Below, one piece after another: positions 1-8,800 of a stretch of DNA of 64,000 bases. The notes beneath the pieces were generated by a model. It did no database searches. It was not told the origin of the DNA and saw only the letters and a program-made list of their open reading frames with translations. The position numbers were made by a program, and so were the translations under genes. Source of the DNA: Hyalangium versicolor. Its GTDB lineage: Bacteria; Myxococcota; Myxococcia; Myxococcales; Myxococcaceae. The DNA is taken from the NCBI RefSeq assembly GCF_020103695.1, contig NZ_JAHXBF010000027.1:1-64000 (forward strand), read 5' to 3'. Each line of letters begins with the position of its first letter. Within the stretch, counting starts at the first letter, position 1.

Positions 1-519
1 GTCCGCTCTCAAGCGCTTGGTACTTCGCCGCGATGACTTCCTCCAGGTCCATGCCTACATTGATGGGCACGATCTCGGGCACCCGCAAACTGAAACTTTA
101 TTCCTGCGCGGCTCCTAACCTCCTCGGCGCGGCCAACTGTATCCGCAGCCTTGGAGCCATCGCCCTGGAGCGCTCCCTCCATGACGAGGCGCGCATCCTC
201 TTCGAGAAGGCACTCCCCCTCTTCCAGCAGGTCGGTAGCCTCCTCGGCGAGGCCAACTGCATCCAAAGCCTCGGAGCCATCGCCCTGGAGCGCTCCCTCC
301 ATGACGAGGCGCGGCGCCCTCTTCGAGCAATCTCTGCTTCTGTACCAGCGCATTCCGGAGCCTTATTCAATTGGCATGACTAACAGGCGACTCGCCAGAC
401 TCTCGTCGGTCCCGGCAGAGCGCAACTCTCACCTCTCCGCTGCGCGTGATGCATGGCAGAGCATCGACCGACCCGACCTGCTCAAGGAACTACACGCGGA
501 GTTTGGTGAAGACTTGTGA
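1..519 (+). pseudogene. Frameshifted, 5'-truncated TPR protein relic
   Basis: From about position 115 the plus strand encodes tetratricopeptide-like units with the pattern LLGxANCIxSLGAIALERSLHDEAR. Two units are nearly identical and lie 120 bases (40 residues) apart, near 118-196 and 238-316. The first frame runs to about 315. Comparison of the two copies shows one extra G near 310-316, after which the protein resumes in another frame (GALFEQSLLLYQRI...) and ends with a stop at 517-519. Before about 115 the sequence no longer resembles a TPR unit, and a different frame (ending LFLRGS-stop at 116-118) is open from the window edge, so the 5' part has been lost or joined to something else. This is a relic, or a sequencing error in the case of the frameshift. 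Function cannot be assigned. Confidence 0.6.
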
Positions 520-622
520 GCGTACTGCGTGAACCGGTACGGGGTGAGAGACGCGCTCCCGGAAGTGGGGTGGGGCGCCAGTGTGGCCTGGGCGAGCTGT
601 GGTATCACCCGAGCCCTTGTTT

Positions 623-2080
623 CTACCGCTTGGGAGGCGTCTCCGAGGTGGAGCGACGGTTTCGTGGCATGGCGGGCACGTAGCACCTGCCCCGGAACAC
701 CTGCCCACTGGAGAACGAAGCCTCGCACTCGTCGAGATCGAAAGGGACCCAGCAGGCTCCATTGAGAGCGACCTGTCGCTTGTGAGGGCAGCGCCCCTTG
801 GAATCCGGCCGTGTCTGCCCGGGGATGGGCTCGGGGATGGACTCTTCGGTCATGGCAGGGAGAGGCGGCTCGGGCGCATCCAAGGAGGAGGCGGCGGACA
901 CGGTGTCTCCGAGCCCTGCGGTGCCTGCGTCTGGCTGCGAGGTCCCGGGCGTGGACGAGAGGAGGGAGAGCTTCTGAGTGAGCTGCTCGACCACGCCCCA
1001 GCTTGCCCAGAGGGCCACGGCCAGAGTGGCAGCGGCGGTGACCAGCGCCGGCCACATCCACCGCGCCGTCCTCCGAGGAGGGACACTCTCCACGGGCCGT
1101 GTGTTGTCAGAGGGGACCTCGGGCAGCGGAGGCTTCACTTCGGGGCGTGGGACCGGAGGAGGCGGCTCAGAGGCTGGCACGGCCACGACAGGACGAGGGC
1201 GCGCCAGCCGCTCCATCTCTTCGGCGAATTGCAGCACGGAGCCGCGCTCTTCCGGGAGCACCGAGAGCAGGCGCTGCACGGGGGGGCGCAGCGACGGCTC
1301 CACCCGTGCCAGCGTCTGGGGCAGCTTCACCGCCTCCATGCGCCAGACTCCCTGTGCGTCCTGGAAGGGATCGGAGAACTGCGGATATTCGCCGGTGAGC
1401 CAGCGGCACGCGGTGACGCCCAGCGCGTAGAGTTCATCGGCTGGCCCCGCGCGATAGCGTGCCGAGCGAGAGCGAAGGTTCTGCAGTTCGAAGAGTCCGG
1501 ACTCGGGCGAGCGGTAGGCGGGAGTGCCCGGGAAGGTATCCGGGGGCGTCAACGTCTCGGCCTCCGGGTACAAGCCAGTGCCGAAGTCGATCAGCATGGC
1601 GCGTCCGTCCATGCGGCGCACCAGGACATTGTCGCCCTTCACATCGCGGTGCACGGCTCCCTGCGCATGGATGCTCTGGAGGGCTCGCGCCAGGTGAGCC
1701 AGCATCTGGCTGGCTTGGGGCACGGAGAACGTCTGCTGGCGAGCCCAGGCATACAGCGGCAGGCCGTCCACCCACTCCATGATGAGGAAGGGGAAGAAAT
1801 CGCCGCCGGGAGATTGCCACTCACCCGACTCCCAGAAGCGGGGGATGCTGCCGTTGCGCAGGCGGGAGAGCAGCTCGGCCTCGCGAGCGAAGCAGGGATT
1901 GCGAGGCACCAAGGCCAGCTTGAGCGCCACGGGAGCGGCGAGTTCGCTGTCAGCGGGGACGGCCCGGTAGACAGTGCCATGGGAGCCCCGGCCCGCCCAA
2001 CCCACCACGCGCCAGCGGCCCACGAGTGTGCCCACCGGCAGCGCGGCGGGTTGAAGCGAGGACGGAGGAGCACCGGACAT
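623..2080 (-). CDS. Membrane-anchored Ser/Thr protein kinase (Hanks type)
   Basis: A 485-residue protein with an N-terminal kinase domain. Visible motifs are the glycine loop GRGSHGTVY (about 30-38), the ATP lysine in VALKLA (Lys54), the catalytic loop HRDVKGDN (144-151, Asp146), DFG (165-167) and a SPES segment in place of APE. A proline-rich linker (about 300-335) leads to one hydrophobic segment WMWPALVTAAATLAVALWAS (341-360), followed by an extracytoplasmic tail with several cysteines. This is the PknB-like layout common in myxobacteria. It phosphorylates Ser/Thr of unknown partners. It is transcribed away from the DUF4157 gene's promoter side and may follow that gene on the same strand with a 128-base gap. 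Confidence 0.9.
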   Translation of the reverse strand: MSGAPPSSLQPAALPVGTLVGRWRVVGWAGRGSHGTVYRAVPADSELAAPVALKLALVPRNPCFAREAELLSRLRNGSIPRFWESGEWQSPGGDFFPFLIMEWVDGLPLYAWARQQTFSVPQASQMLAHLARALQSIHAQGAVHRDVKGDNVLVRRMDGRAMLIDFGTGLYPEAETLTPPDTFPGTPAYRSPESGLFELQNLRSRSARYRAGPADELYALGVTACRWLTGEYPQFSDPFQDAQGVWRMEAVKLPQTLARVEPSLRPPVQRLLSVLPEERGSVLQFAEEMERLARPRPVVAVPASEPPPPVPRPEVKPPLPEVPSDNTRPVESVPPRRTARWMWPALVTAAATLAVALWASWGVVEQLTQKLSLLSSTPGTSQPDAGTAGLGDTVSAASSLDAPEPPLPAMTEESIPEPIPGQTRPDSKGRCPHKRQVALNGACWVPFDLDECEASFSSGQVFRGRCYVPAMPRNRRSTSETPPKR

Positions 2081-2208
2081 GCGCGACAGCCTGCCCCACG
2101 GCTCGCAGCAACGAAAGGGGAGGGAGGGTCAGTGCTTGCGCCTGCTCCAGCAGACGGGCCGCACTCGCAACGTGCTGAACCTGAACCAAGGGGCTGAGTT
2201 TCGCGAGG

Positions 2209-4071
2209 TTACGGCGTCGGGTTGCGCGGTGACTGATAGTGCTCGATCTCCGCGACGAAGACGTTGGCCTTGATGTACGCGTCGTCCGGGGGATTCTGCG
2301 TCAGCTTCGCCAGCGCGAATTCCAGCTCCTTGCGCGTGAAGACGTTCTTCTTCAAGTCCGCCATGAACCCGTGCGCGGCGAACTGGTCGTCGCCGAGCTT
2401 CAAGGTGTTCTCGTTGTGATAGGCGGAGGACAAGGGCGCCTGAAGGTTGGTCCACATGACCCGACTCCCCACCGGGGCTTCCCGCAGGAGCTCGTCAATG
2501 CTCTTCGTCTCGGGCTCCTTCTCGGGATGACGCACCATGGGAGCGTCGGGGCGGAAGCGCTCGTAGAACTTCACCCTCCGCACCCCGGTCGAGGCATGGG
2601 GCTTCAGCTCGAAGGCCACCTCGTTTTTGTTCAGCTGGTTGAAGCCCTGGGTGCCGAGCGCATGCCTCAGCGCGTAGAGGTTCGCCACCTGGACGAATTG
2701 ACCGCAATCGACCTTCCATTCGCCGAGGTGGGAGAACATGTCGTCGATGGCTGCGGACGGCTGCTTGTCCGGCTTGAGCACCAGCTTGCGGAGGAACTTC
2801 GGGTGGTCCTCCGCCTTCCAGTAGTCTTTGTTGTAGGTCTCCCCTTCCCAGTCCAGAGGTCCGCCCGGTTCGAACTGCCTGGGACTGCCTTCGAGACGTC
2901 CGAATCCGGCGCTCTGCAAGAGTTCGACTCCTTTCTTCAAGCGCGCCTGATAGATGTCTCCTTCGATGGAATGACGAACCTGCTCGCGGACGCTTTCCGT
3001 GAAGCACTTGAGGGCCGCGGTGTCGTCCTGGTTGTCGGGACATTTGACGTTGGGTTCGGCGGTGAGCGGCGGTGGCCCCTCGGGGGCCGGCTCGGGTTTT
3101 GCCGGTGCGGCAGGGGCAGTCGTCTCCGCGGGGGGCTTTGCCTTGGCTTCCAGCAGGCTGGGATTCACCCACCCCCAATAGAATCGATCCGCGGGTTTGC
3201 CCTCCTGCTGTGCCCAGACCTGCCGGTATATCTGACCGGAGCGGATCAGGAAGGCGTCCCCTCCCTCCAGCAGACCTCGGAGGGGCACCTTGCCCGCCTC
3301 GGAGTGAGGGCTGAACAGGACGTACGGAACCCCCGCGACGGAAGGTTTCACCTTCAGGGCCGGGAGCCCCTGCTTCTCGAGTTCGGCCTTCGTCTTGATG
3401 AAGAGGGGACCCAGGGTGTCCGGGTCGACGGGCTCGGTGGCTCCGGATCCCGCGGCGCGCTGGAGTCGAGCAGGCCCTGGTTGGAGCGTATGCACCAGCT
3501 CGTGAGCCAACAGCCTCTGCCCGGTCTCCTTCGAAGGTGCGAACTGCCCGCTGCCGAAGACGATGTCCCGCCCCACCGTATAGGCCAACGCGTTCACCGC
3601 CCGCGCTGACGCTGCCGCCCGCGCGTCGCTATGCACGCGCACATGGCTGAAGTCCTGGTTGAAACGCTCTTCCATGAATGAGCGGGTGCCGGGATCGAGG
3701 GGCTGGCCCGGTGAATTCAGTGCGTCGTGAACGAGGGGGGAGCTCACGACCGGGGCCACACTGCCCTGTGCCTTCCTCTGAACCACTCCCTCTTCGCTCC
3801 CGCCTTGCCTCTGCATGACCTTGTCGGCCACGGCGTCTGCCTCACGCTCGGAGGCATCCCCTGGAGAGCTGATGGACGGCAGGTACGGCTCGAAGTAGCG
3901 CCGCCTCTCGCCGGCCACCTCGGGCGAGAGCGCCGCTCCAACGGTGCTCGATGTGGCCAGCCGCGACCAGGAAGGGTTCACGGCCGGCGCGGGCCCTGAA
4001 TGGCGCGGAGCAGACTTCGGAGCTGCGGGATGCATCCTCGAAGGCGGCAGCTTCCGGGCGAAGGCGGACAT
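2209..4071 (-). CDS. DUF4157 (eCIS core) protein with C-terminal transglutaminase-like domain
   Basis: The start at 4071 gives 620 residues beginning MSAFARK, a form typical of DUF4157 proteins, with GGGAG about 9 bases upstream; an earlier in-frame ATG at 4143 is possible but has no good ribosome site. DUF4157 covers about residues 115-200: READAVADKVM, LDPGTRSFMEERF, FSHVRVHSDA and the metallopeptidase-like HELVHTLQ near 190. After a proline-rich linker (about 300-330) the C-terminus carries WKVDCGQF (Cys456), NENTLKLG (Glu554) and AAHGF (His567). This Cys...Glu-x12-His pattern resembles the spore transglutaminase Tgl of Bacillus (Cys116, Glu187, His200, the same 13-residue Glu-His spacing). 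DUF4157 is associated with cargo of extracellular contractile injection systems, so a protein-crosslinking effector is inferred. No contractile-injection structural genes are in the window. Confidence 0.8.
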   Translation of the reverse strand: MSAFARKLPPSRMHPAAPKSAPRHSGPAPAVNPSWSRLATSSTVGAALSPEVAGERRRYFEPYLPSISSPGDASEREADAVADKVMQRQGGSEEGVVQRKAQGSVAPVVSSPLVHDALNSPGQPLDPGTRSFMEERFNQDFSHVRVHSDARAAASARAVNALAYTVGRDIVFGSGQFAPSKETGQRLLAHELVHTLQPGPARLQRAAGSGATEPVDPDTLGPLFIKTKAELEKQGLPALKVKPSVAGVPYVLFSPHSEAGKVPLRGLLEGGDAFLIRSGQIYRQVWAQQEGKPADRFYWGWVNPSLLEAKAKPPAETTAPAAPAKPEPAPEGPPPLTAEPNVKCPDNQDDTAALKCFTESVREQVRHSIEGDIYQARLKKGVELLQSAGFGRLEGSPRQFEPGGPLDWEGETYNKDYWKAEDHPKFLRKLVLKPDKQPSAAIDDMFSHLGEWKVDCGQFVQVANLYALRHALGTQGFNQLNKNEVAFELKPHASTGVRRVKFYERFRPDAPMVRHPEKEPETKSIDELLREAPVGSRVMWTNLQAPLSSAYHNENTLKLGDDQFAAHGFMADLKKNVFTRKELEFALAKLTQNPPDDAYIKANVFVAEIEHYQSPRNPTP

Positions 4072-4173
4072 GGACGAGCGCTCCCAGGAGAATCGCTCCA
4101 ATTCTACCAGTTCCTCCTCCGAATAGACCCTGCCGCTGCGCATCAGGTCGACGGAGCTGTTACAAGGGCCCTG

Positions 4174-5559
4174 ATGGACTTTGCCGCACTCCCTCTCTCT
4201 CCGCCGCTGCTCCAGGTTCTCCAGGAACTGGAGTTCCAGACCGTCACGCCCATCCAGGCCCAGAGCATCCCGGTGCTCTTGCAAGGGCGCGATCTCATCG
4301 GCCAGGCCCAGACGGGGAGTGGGAAGACGGCCGCCTTCGCGCTTCCCATCCTGGAGAAGCTCCAGCTCTCGCGGCGGCGCATCCAGGCGCTCGTGCTGTG
4401 CCCCACCCGGGAACTCTGCGCCCAGGTGGCCGGAGAGTTCCGCCGGCTGGGCCGCAGGCTGCCCGGACTCCAGGTGCTCGTGCTCGCGGGAGGCCAACCC
4501 ATCCGGCCCCAGGTGAACGCGCTCGAGAAAGGCGCACACATCGCCGTCGGAACTCCGGGTCGTGTGATGGACTTGCTCGACAGGGAGGTCCTGGAGACGG
4601 GTCAGCTCGCCACCGTGGTGCTGGACGAAGCCGATCGGATGCTCGACATGGGCTTCCGGGAGGACATGGAGCGTATCCTCGGAGCCACCCCTCGCACGCG
4701 CCAGACGGTGCTCTTCTCGGCCACGTTTCCTCCGACCATCGAGGAGCTGAGCCGTGAGTTCCAGAAGAACCCCACGCGCGTGACAGTCGTCGAGGCGGAG
4801 GCGCCGCCCGACATCCAGCAGCTCCGCTACCCCTGCGCGCCCGAGCAGAAGACGGCGCTCCTGCTGCGCATCCTGCGGCAGCACTCGCCGACCTCCGCCA
4901 TCGTGTTCTGCAACCACAAGGCGACGGTGGTCGAGCTGACTCGATCGCTGGGCGAGGCGGGCGTGAGCGCGGCGGGGCTCCAGGGAGACCTGGAGCAGAG
5001 CGAGCGCGATCGGGTCATGGCGAGGTTCCGCAATCAAAGCATCCGGATCCTCATCGCGACGGATGTCGCGGGGCGTGGCATCGACGTCGAGGCCCTGGAT
5101 GCCGTCATCAACTTCGATATGCCATTTCAGCCCGAGCCCTACGTGCATCGCATCGGCCGCACGGGGCGCGCGGGGAGAACGGGCCTGGCCATCTCCCTCG
5201 TCACCCCACGAGATGAGCGCAAGGTCGAGGACATCGAGAAGGCCACTGGCGTGAAGCTGGAGCCCGGCGACGTGGAGGCGCTCCCCCCGGCGGATGCCGC
5301 AGGGCGGATGTCGCTCGAGTCGGCCTGGGAGACACTTCTCATCTCCGCTGGCCGCAAGGACAAGATGAGGCCGGGGGACATCCTCGGAGCCTTGACGGGC
5401 GAGGCCGGCGGGCTGAATGCCTCGGACGTCGGGAAGATCGAGATCCAGGACCGCCAGGCCTTCGTCGCCGTCTCCAAGCGCGTCGTGCGCGTGGCGCTCC
5501 GGGCGCTGCAAGAGGGCCGCATCAAGGGCCGCAGGCACTGGATTGAGTGGGTGAAGTAA
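4174..5559 (+). CDS. dbpA: ATP-dependent RNA helicase DbpA (DEAD-box)
   Basis: A 461-residue helicase starting MDFAALPLSP. It has the Q motif region (TVTPIQAQSIP), Walker A AQTGSGKT (45-52), PTREL, DEAD (near 152), SAT (FSATFPP) and motif VI HRIGRTGRAG. The last ~75 residues (ISAGRKDKMRPGDILGAL ... RRHWIEWVK) are the DbpA RNA-binding domain, which in E. coli directs the enzyme to hairpin 92 of 23S rRNA during 50S assembly. Length matches E. coli DbpA (457). The open frame extends upstream to 4000, but that part overlaps the divergent DUF4157 gene and lacks helicase similarity, so 4174 was chosen. It is convergent with the monooxygenase gene, only 20 bases away. Confidence 0.95.
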   Translation: MDFAALPLSPPLLQVLQELEFQTVTPIQAQSIPVLLQGRDLIGQAQTGSGKTAAFALPILEKLQLSRRRIQALVLCPTRELCAQVAGEFRRLGRRLPGLQVLVLAGGQPIRPQVNALEKGAHIAVGTPGRVMDLLDREVLETGQLATVVLDEADRMLDMGFREDMERILGATPRTRQTVLFSATFPPTIEELSREFQKNPTRVTVVEAEAPPDIQQLRYPCAPEQKTALLLRILRQHSPTSAIVFCNHKATVVELTRSLGEAGVSAAGLQGDLEQSERDRVMARFRNQSIRILIATDVAGRGIDVEALDAVINFDMPFQPEPYVHRIGRTGRAGRTGLAISLVTPRDERKVEDIEKATGVKLEPGDVEALPPADAAGRMSLESAWETLLISAGRKDKMRPGDILGALTGEAGGLNASDVGKIEIQDRQAFVAVSKRVVRVALRALQEGRIKGRRHWIEWVK

Positions 5560-5579
5560 CTGCGTCCGCGGACCGTTCT

Positions 5580-6944
5580 TCAACCGCGGCCGAGCCACCG
5601 TGAGACCGCCGTGCGAATGTCTCCGTCTCCCGCCCATGCGACGAAACCATCCGGTCGGATGAGCAGCGGCTGCTCGCCGGGCCGCACCTCGAGACGCTCG
5701 CCCCACTCGTTCTCGAAGGCGAGGGAGGACGGCAGGAGCAGGACGAAGCGCCCACGTCGGAGATCGATCGGGGTTGGCATCCACTGGCCGACGAGCGGAT
5801 TCGGATCGTCGCCGTAGTGATTGTCCAGGCCCTGCACCCGGCGGGAGACGAAGCGGCGCGCTTCGGGCACCCTGAGCAACTCGCCGAGGAGCCCCCGCAA
5901 GGCCGGCAGGTGCGGACCTGGCGTCATCAGCGCCGACTGCGCCTGTGTGTGTTGCAGCACGCGTGCGCCAGCGGGATGCCGCTCCTCGTGATAGCCGTCG
6001 AGCAGCGTGTCCGGGTGATGGCCGCCGAGCACCGCGCTGAGGCGCCACGCGAGGTTCCCCGCGTCACCGAGACCCGTACCGATACCCGGGCCCCCGGCGG
6101 GCAGGTGGATGTGAGCGGCGTCGCCCGCGAGCAGCACGCGTCCCTTGCGGTAGGTCGCGGCCTGCCGCGCCGCGTTCGTGAAGCGCGACAGCCAACGCGG
6201 CTCACTCACCGGAATGTCGAAGCCAAACGAGCGCCGCAGGGCCGCCTGGAGTTCTTCCAGATGGAACGGGGCTTTGCGATCGAAGCCGGGCGGGTAGGGC
6301 TCGCGCGCCACGACGCGGAAGTAGCCGTCGTCGATGGGCACACCGACACCGAAGGGAGCACGCGCTCCGTTCGGGAGCAGCAACCCCTCGCTCGTCAGGG
6401 TGGCGCCCGGCATGCGCACGTCGCCCAGGCGCAGCAGCATCGTGGGCTCGGTGCCGGGGAAGTCGATCCCCGCGAGCGTGCGCACCGTGCTCTGGGCCCC
6501 GTCGCAGCCCACGAGGTACCGCACCTCGGTCGTGCGGACGTCCCCCTTCGCCCGGAGCGTGACGCGCACGTGATCGTCCCGCTGTTCGAAGTCCTCGAGC
6601 GCGACGCCGCGCTGAACCCGCACCCCCAGCGAATCGAGATGGGCCTCGAGAACGGCTTCCACCCTCGCTTGCAGCACGAAGAGGAACGCCGTCGGCTCGT
6701 CCAGCGGTAGCCCCGCGAAGTGGAGCCCAACCGGGCCCTCTCGCATGACTTCAGCCTTGAACAACGGGAGCAGGCCGCGCGCTTCGAGCAGCGCCACTCC
6801 GCCGCCCTGGACTCCCAACGCCTTGCTCAGCCCCGTGGGGCGCTCGAGCCGATCGATGATGAGGGGCGTGTGGCCCTGGAGCTTCAGTTCCGCGGCGAGG
6901 AAGAGGCCCACCGGGCCCGCTCCGACGATCAGCGTGTCGTTCAT
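5580..6944 (-). CDS. FAD-dependent aromatic-ring monooxygenase
   Basis: A 454-residue class A flavoprotein hydroxylase (PheA/TfdB/MhpA-like). It shows the N-terminal dinucleotide motif VGAGPVGLFLAAEL (7-20), the DG motif YLVGCDGAQSTVR and the GD motif LLAGDAAHIHLPAGGPG (about 275). Such enzymes hydroxylate phenolic or polyketide rings using NAD(P)H and O2. The start at 6944 is set by AAGGAG 8-9 bases upstream; the longer open frame to 7193 runs through the TetR gene and is rejected. It is divergent from the TetR gene at 7051, with palindromic operators between, so TetR control by a phenolic substrate or antibiotic is likely. The substrate is not known. Confidence 0.88.
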   Translation of the reverse strand: MNDTLIVGAGPVGLFLAAELKLQGHTPLIIDRLERPTGLSKALGVQGGGVALLEARGLLPLFKAEVMREGPVGLHFAGLPLDEPTAFLFVLQARVEAVLEAHLDSLGVRVQRGVALEDFEQRDDHVRVTLRAKGDVRTTEVRYLVGCDGAQSTVRTLAGIDFPGTEPTMLLRLGDVRMPGATLTSEGLLLPNGARAPFGVGVPIDDGYFRVVAREPYPPGFDRKAPFHLEELQAALRRSFGFDIPVSEPRWLSRFTNAARQAATYRKGRVLLAGDAAHIHLPAGGPGIGTGLGDAGNLAWRLSAVLGGHHPDTLLDGYHEERHPAGARVLQHTQAQSALMTPGPHLPALRGLLGELLRVPEARRFVSRRVQGLDNHYGDDPNPLVGQWMPTPIDLRRGRFVLLLPSSLAFENEWGERLEVRPGEQPLLIRPDGFVAWAGDGDIRTAVSRWLGRG

Positions 6945-6960
6945 CCGTGTCGCTCCTTTG

Positions 6961-7027
6961 TGGCAGTTCCTGTCAATATGGCAGTGACTGCCAATTTGCG
7001 CAATCTGCCCTTTGACAGGGGCTGCCG
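6961..7027. promoter_or_regulatory. TetR-type operator array between monooxygenase and TetR genes
   Basis: The 106-base divergent promoter region contains a perfect 15-base palindrome TGGCAGTGACTGCCA at 6979-6993. A related imperfect copy, TGGCAGTTCCTGTCA, lies at 6961-6975, 18 bases away centre to centre. A weaker third match, TGACAGGGGCTGCCG, lies at 7013-7027. The 15-base size and divergent placement fit a TetR dimer site that represses both genes; this role is inferred. Confidence 0.65.
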
Positions 7028-7050
7028 TCGCGAGTGAATCTCGACCCGCG

Positions 7051-7671
7051 ATGACGGGACTGCGGGAGCGGAAGAAGGCGCGCACGCGCCAGGAGATCGT
7101 CGAGGCAGCGCTCGAGTTGTTCGAGAAGAAGGGCTTCGACGAGACGACGATCGACGACGTGGCCGCCGCCGCCGAGGTCTCACCGCGCACCATCTTTCGT
7201 TACTTCGCCACCAAGGAGGACCTCGTCTTCCTCGGGCAAGAGGAAGAGAACCGCCAGATCGCCCTGCTCTTGAAGGAGGTAGCGAAGAGCGCCGATCCCA
7301 TCGAGGAGCTCATGCGCGCCACGCGCACCGTCCTGCTCGCGCCCTCCGCTACGCCCGAGCAGTTCGTGCGCTGCCAGCGGCTCATTGAGCGAACTCCGTC
7401 GCTGCGCGCCTACCAGGGAAGGCTGTTCCGGAAGATCGAAGAGCTGGTCTCGAGCGCGTTGCTTCCGGCGAGGGGCTCCAAGCACGACGTGCTGCACGCT
7501 CGCCTGCTCGCGGCCGTCTATCTGGCTGCGCTCAACGTGGTGATGTCGAGCTGGATCGAGTCGGGAGCGAAGGGTGTACCGACCGCTGAGCTCGATATGG
7601 CCGAGGCGCTCTTGCGCCGTGCATTTCCTCGCACTGCCAGCCAGGCCCCGGAGGGACGCCGCCGCTCCTGA
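7051..7671 (+). CDS. TetR/AcrR family transcriptional regulator
   Basis: A 206-residue protein starting MTGLRERKKARTRQEIV. The N-terminal helix-turn-helix (about 28-55, TTIDDVAAAAEVSPRTIFRYFATKEDLV) is a clear TetR_N domain. The C-terminal ligand domain is not assignable to a subfamily. A TTG at 7012 in the same frame would add 13 residues, but it sits in the operator region, so the ATG at 7051 is preferred. It most likely represses itself and the divergent FAD monooxygenase through the palindromes at 6961-7027. Confidence 0.9.
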   Translation: MTGLRERKKARTRQEIVEAALELFEKKGFDETTIDDVAAAAEVSPRTIFRYFATKEDLVFLGQEEENRQIALLLKEVAKSADPIEELMRATRTVLLAPSATPEQFVRCQRLIERTPSLRAYQGRLFRKIEELVSSALLPARGSKHDVLHARLLAAVYLAALNVVMSSWIESGAKGVPTAELDMAEALLRRAFPRTASQAPEGRRRS

Positions 7672-7755
7672 ATCCCATGGAACCTTCTGACCTCAGTCTG
7701 CTCGCGATGGACCGAGCGGTTCAAACCGGGCCATGCCTGTGGTAGCGCTCTCGAT

Positions 7756-8241
7756 GTGGACACATCCGACGTCGTCGGCATCTTTCAGAGCCTCCGAGAG
7801 CACGGGATCCGCGCCTGGCTTGATGGCGGCTTCTGCGTCGAAGCGCTTGTCGATCGCCCACTCCGCCCTCATGCCGATGTCGACATTGCGATCTCACGGA
7901 TGCACCTCCCTCTCTTCCATCGCTGGTGCAGGGACCGCGGCTTTCTCCCGATCGATCGAGCCGGCAGAAGTGAAGACTGCTTTCTGGTGGGCCGTGGTTC
8001 CCACCGTATCGACGTGCACGTGTTTGAGTACGACGCGGAGGGCCGGAATGTCTCCGGCATCGCATACCCATGGGGCTCACTGACGGGATCGGTTCAGCTC
8101 GGAGGCGAGCTCCTGGATTGCGTTGCTCCCGAGTGGATGCTGAAGTTCAAGACGAGCTATCCCCCCGCCGCCAAGGACCGCCTCGACGTCCAAGCGTTGT
8201 GCGCCCATTTCGGTTGGGACGTCCCGCCGACGCACGCTTGA
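7756..8241 (+). CDS. Nucleotidyltransferase-fold protein (lincosamide/aminoglycoside type)
   Basis: A 161-residue protein beginning at a GTG (MDTSDVVGIFQSL). WLDGGFCVEALVDRPLR followed by HADVDIA gives the minimal nucleotidyltransferase core with the paired metal-binding acidic residues D-x-D, and RIDVHVFE supplies the third acidic position. The layout matches small antibiotic nucleotidyltransferases of the LinA/AadG kind, which adenylylate lincosamides or aminoglycosides, but related proteins of unknown role are widespread. It stands alone between the TetR gene and the convergent Fe-S subunit gene. Confidence 0.7.
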   Translation: MDTSDVVGIFQSLREHGIRAWLDGGFCVEALVDRPLRPHADVDIAISRMHLPLFHRWCRDRGFLPIDRAGRSEDCFLVGRGSHRIDVHVFEYDAEGRNVSGIAYPWGSLTGSVQLGGELLDCVAPEWMLKFKTSYPPAAKDRLDVQALCAHFGWDVPPTHA

Positions 8242-8315
8242 GTGCGGCCGGGGCACTGACGGAGTGCCCTCCGCAATCGATCAAACCGGGAGAGGACTCT
8301 TCCCTGGATGCTCCG

Positions 8316-8798
8316 CTATCCGCCTTCTCCGCGAGCCTGCTGAAGTGCCTGAGCCGCGCGTTTGATGGCGGCCCGGATGCGGAAGTACGTGCCGCACCGG
8401 CAGACGTTGTCGCTCATCGCCGCGTCGATCTCCGCATCGGTCGGGTGGGGGTTCTTCCGGAGCAGATCCACCGCGGCCATGATCTGGCCGGGCTGGCAGT
8501 ACCCGCATTGGGCCGTGTCCTCCGTGATCCACGCCTGCTGCACGGGATGGAGCCCCTGGGCTCCCAATCCCTCGATGGTCGTCACCTGGTGGCCCTCTAC
8601 ACCGCCCACGGGGTGGATACACGGACGGAAGGCCGCGCCATCGAGGTGGCTCGTGCAGGCCCCGCACACGCCGACCCCACAGCCGTATTTCGGGCCGGTG
8701 ACGCCCAGCACCTCTCGCAGCACCCACAACAGGGGCATGTCTATCGGCGTGTCCACAGACACGGGGCCACCATTGAGCGTGAAGTGAATGACCGGCAT
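8316..8798 (-). CDS. (2Fe-2S) subunit of xanthine-oxidase-family molybdenum hydroxylase
   Basis: A 160-residue electron-transfer subunit of the IorA/CoxS type. The plant-ferredoxin cluster is bound by C40, C45, C48 and C60 (CGVGVCGAC pattern) and the second 2Fe-2S by C98, C101, C133 and C135 (CGYCQPG and CRCGTYFRIR). It lies 2 bases downstream of the catalytic subunit gene, in the order large-small. There is no FAD subunit, which is typical of isoquinoline 1-oxidoreductase and aldehyde dehydrogenases of this class that pass electrons to a cytochrome or the quinone pool. Confidence 0.92.
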   Translation of the reverse strand: MPVIHFTLNGGPVSVDTPIDMPLLWVLREVLGVTGPKYGCGVGVCGACTSHLDGAAFRPCIHPVGGVEGHQVTTIEGLGAQGLHPVQQAWITEDTAQCGYCQPGQIMAAVDLLRKNPHPTDAEIDAAMSDNVCRCGTYFRIRAAIKRAAQALQQARGEGG

Positions 8799-8800
8799 CG

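Noticed and set aside
581..2197. 538-residue plus-strand open frame
   Set aside because: Antisense shadow of the Ser/Thr kinase, with no domain likeness and arginine/histidine-rich composition.
2209..6048. Single 1279-residue minus-strand open frame
   Set aside because: Only the part up to 4071 has family likeness (DUF4157/transglutaminase); the rest is antisense to the DbpA helicase.
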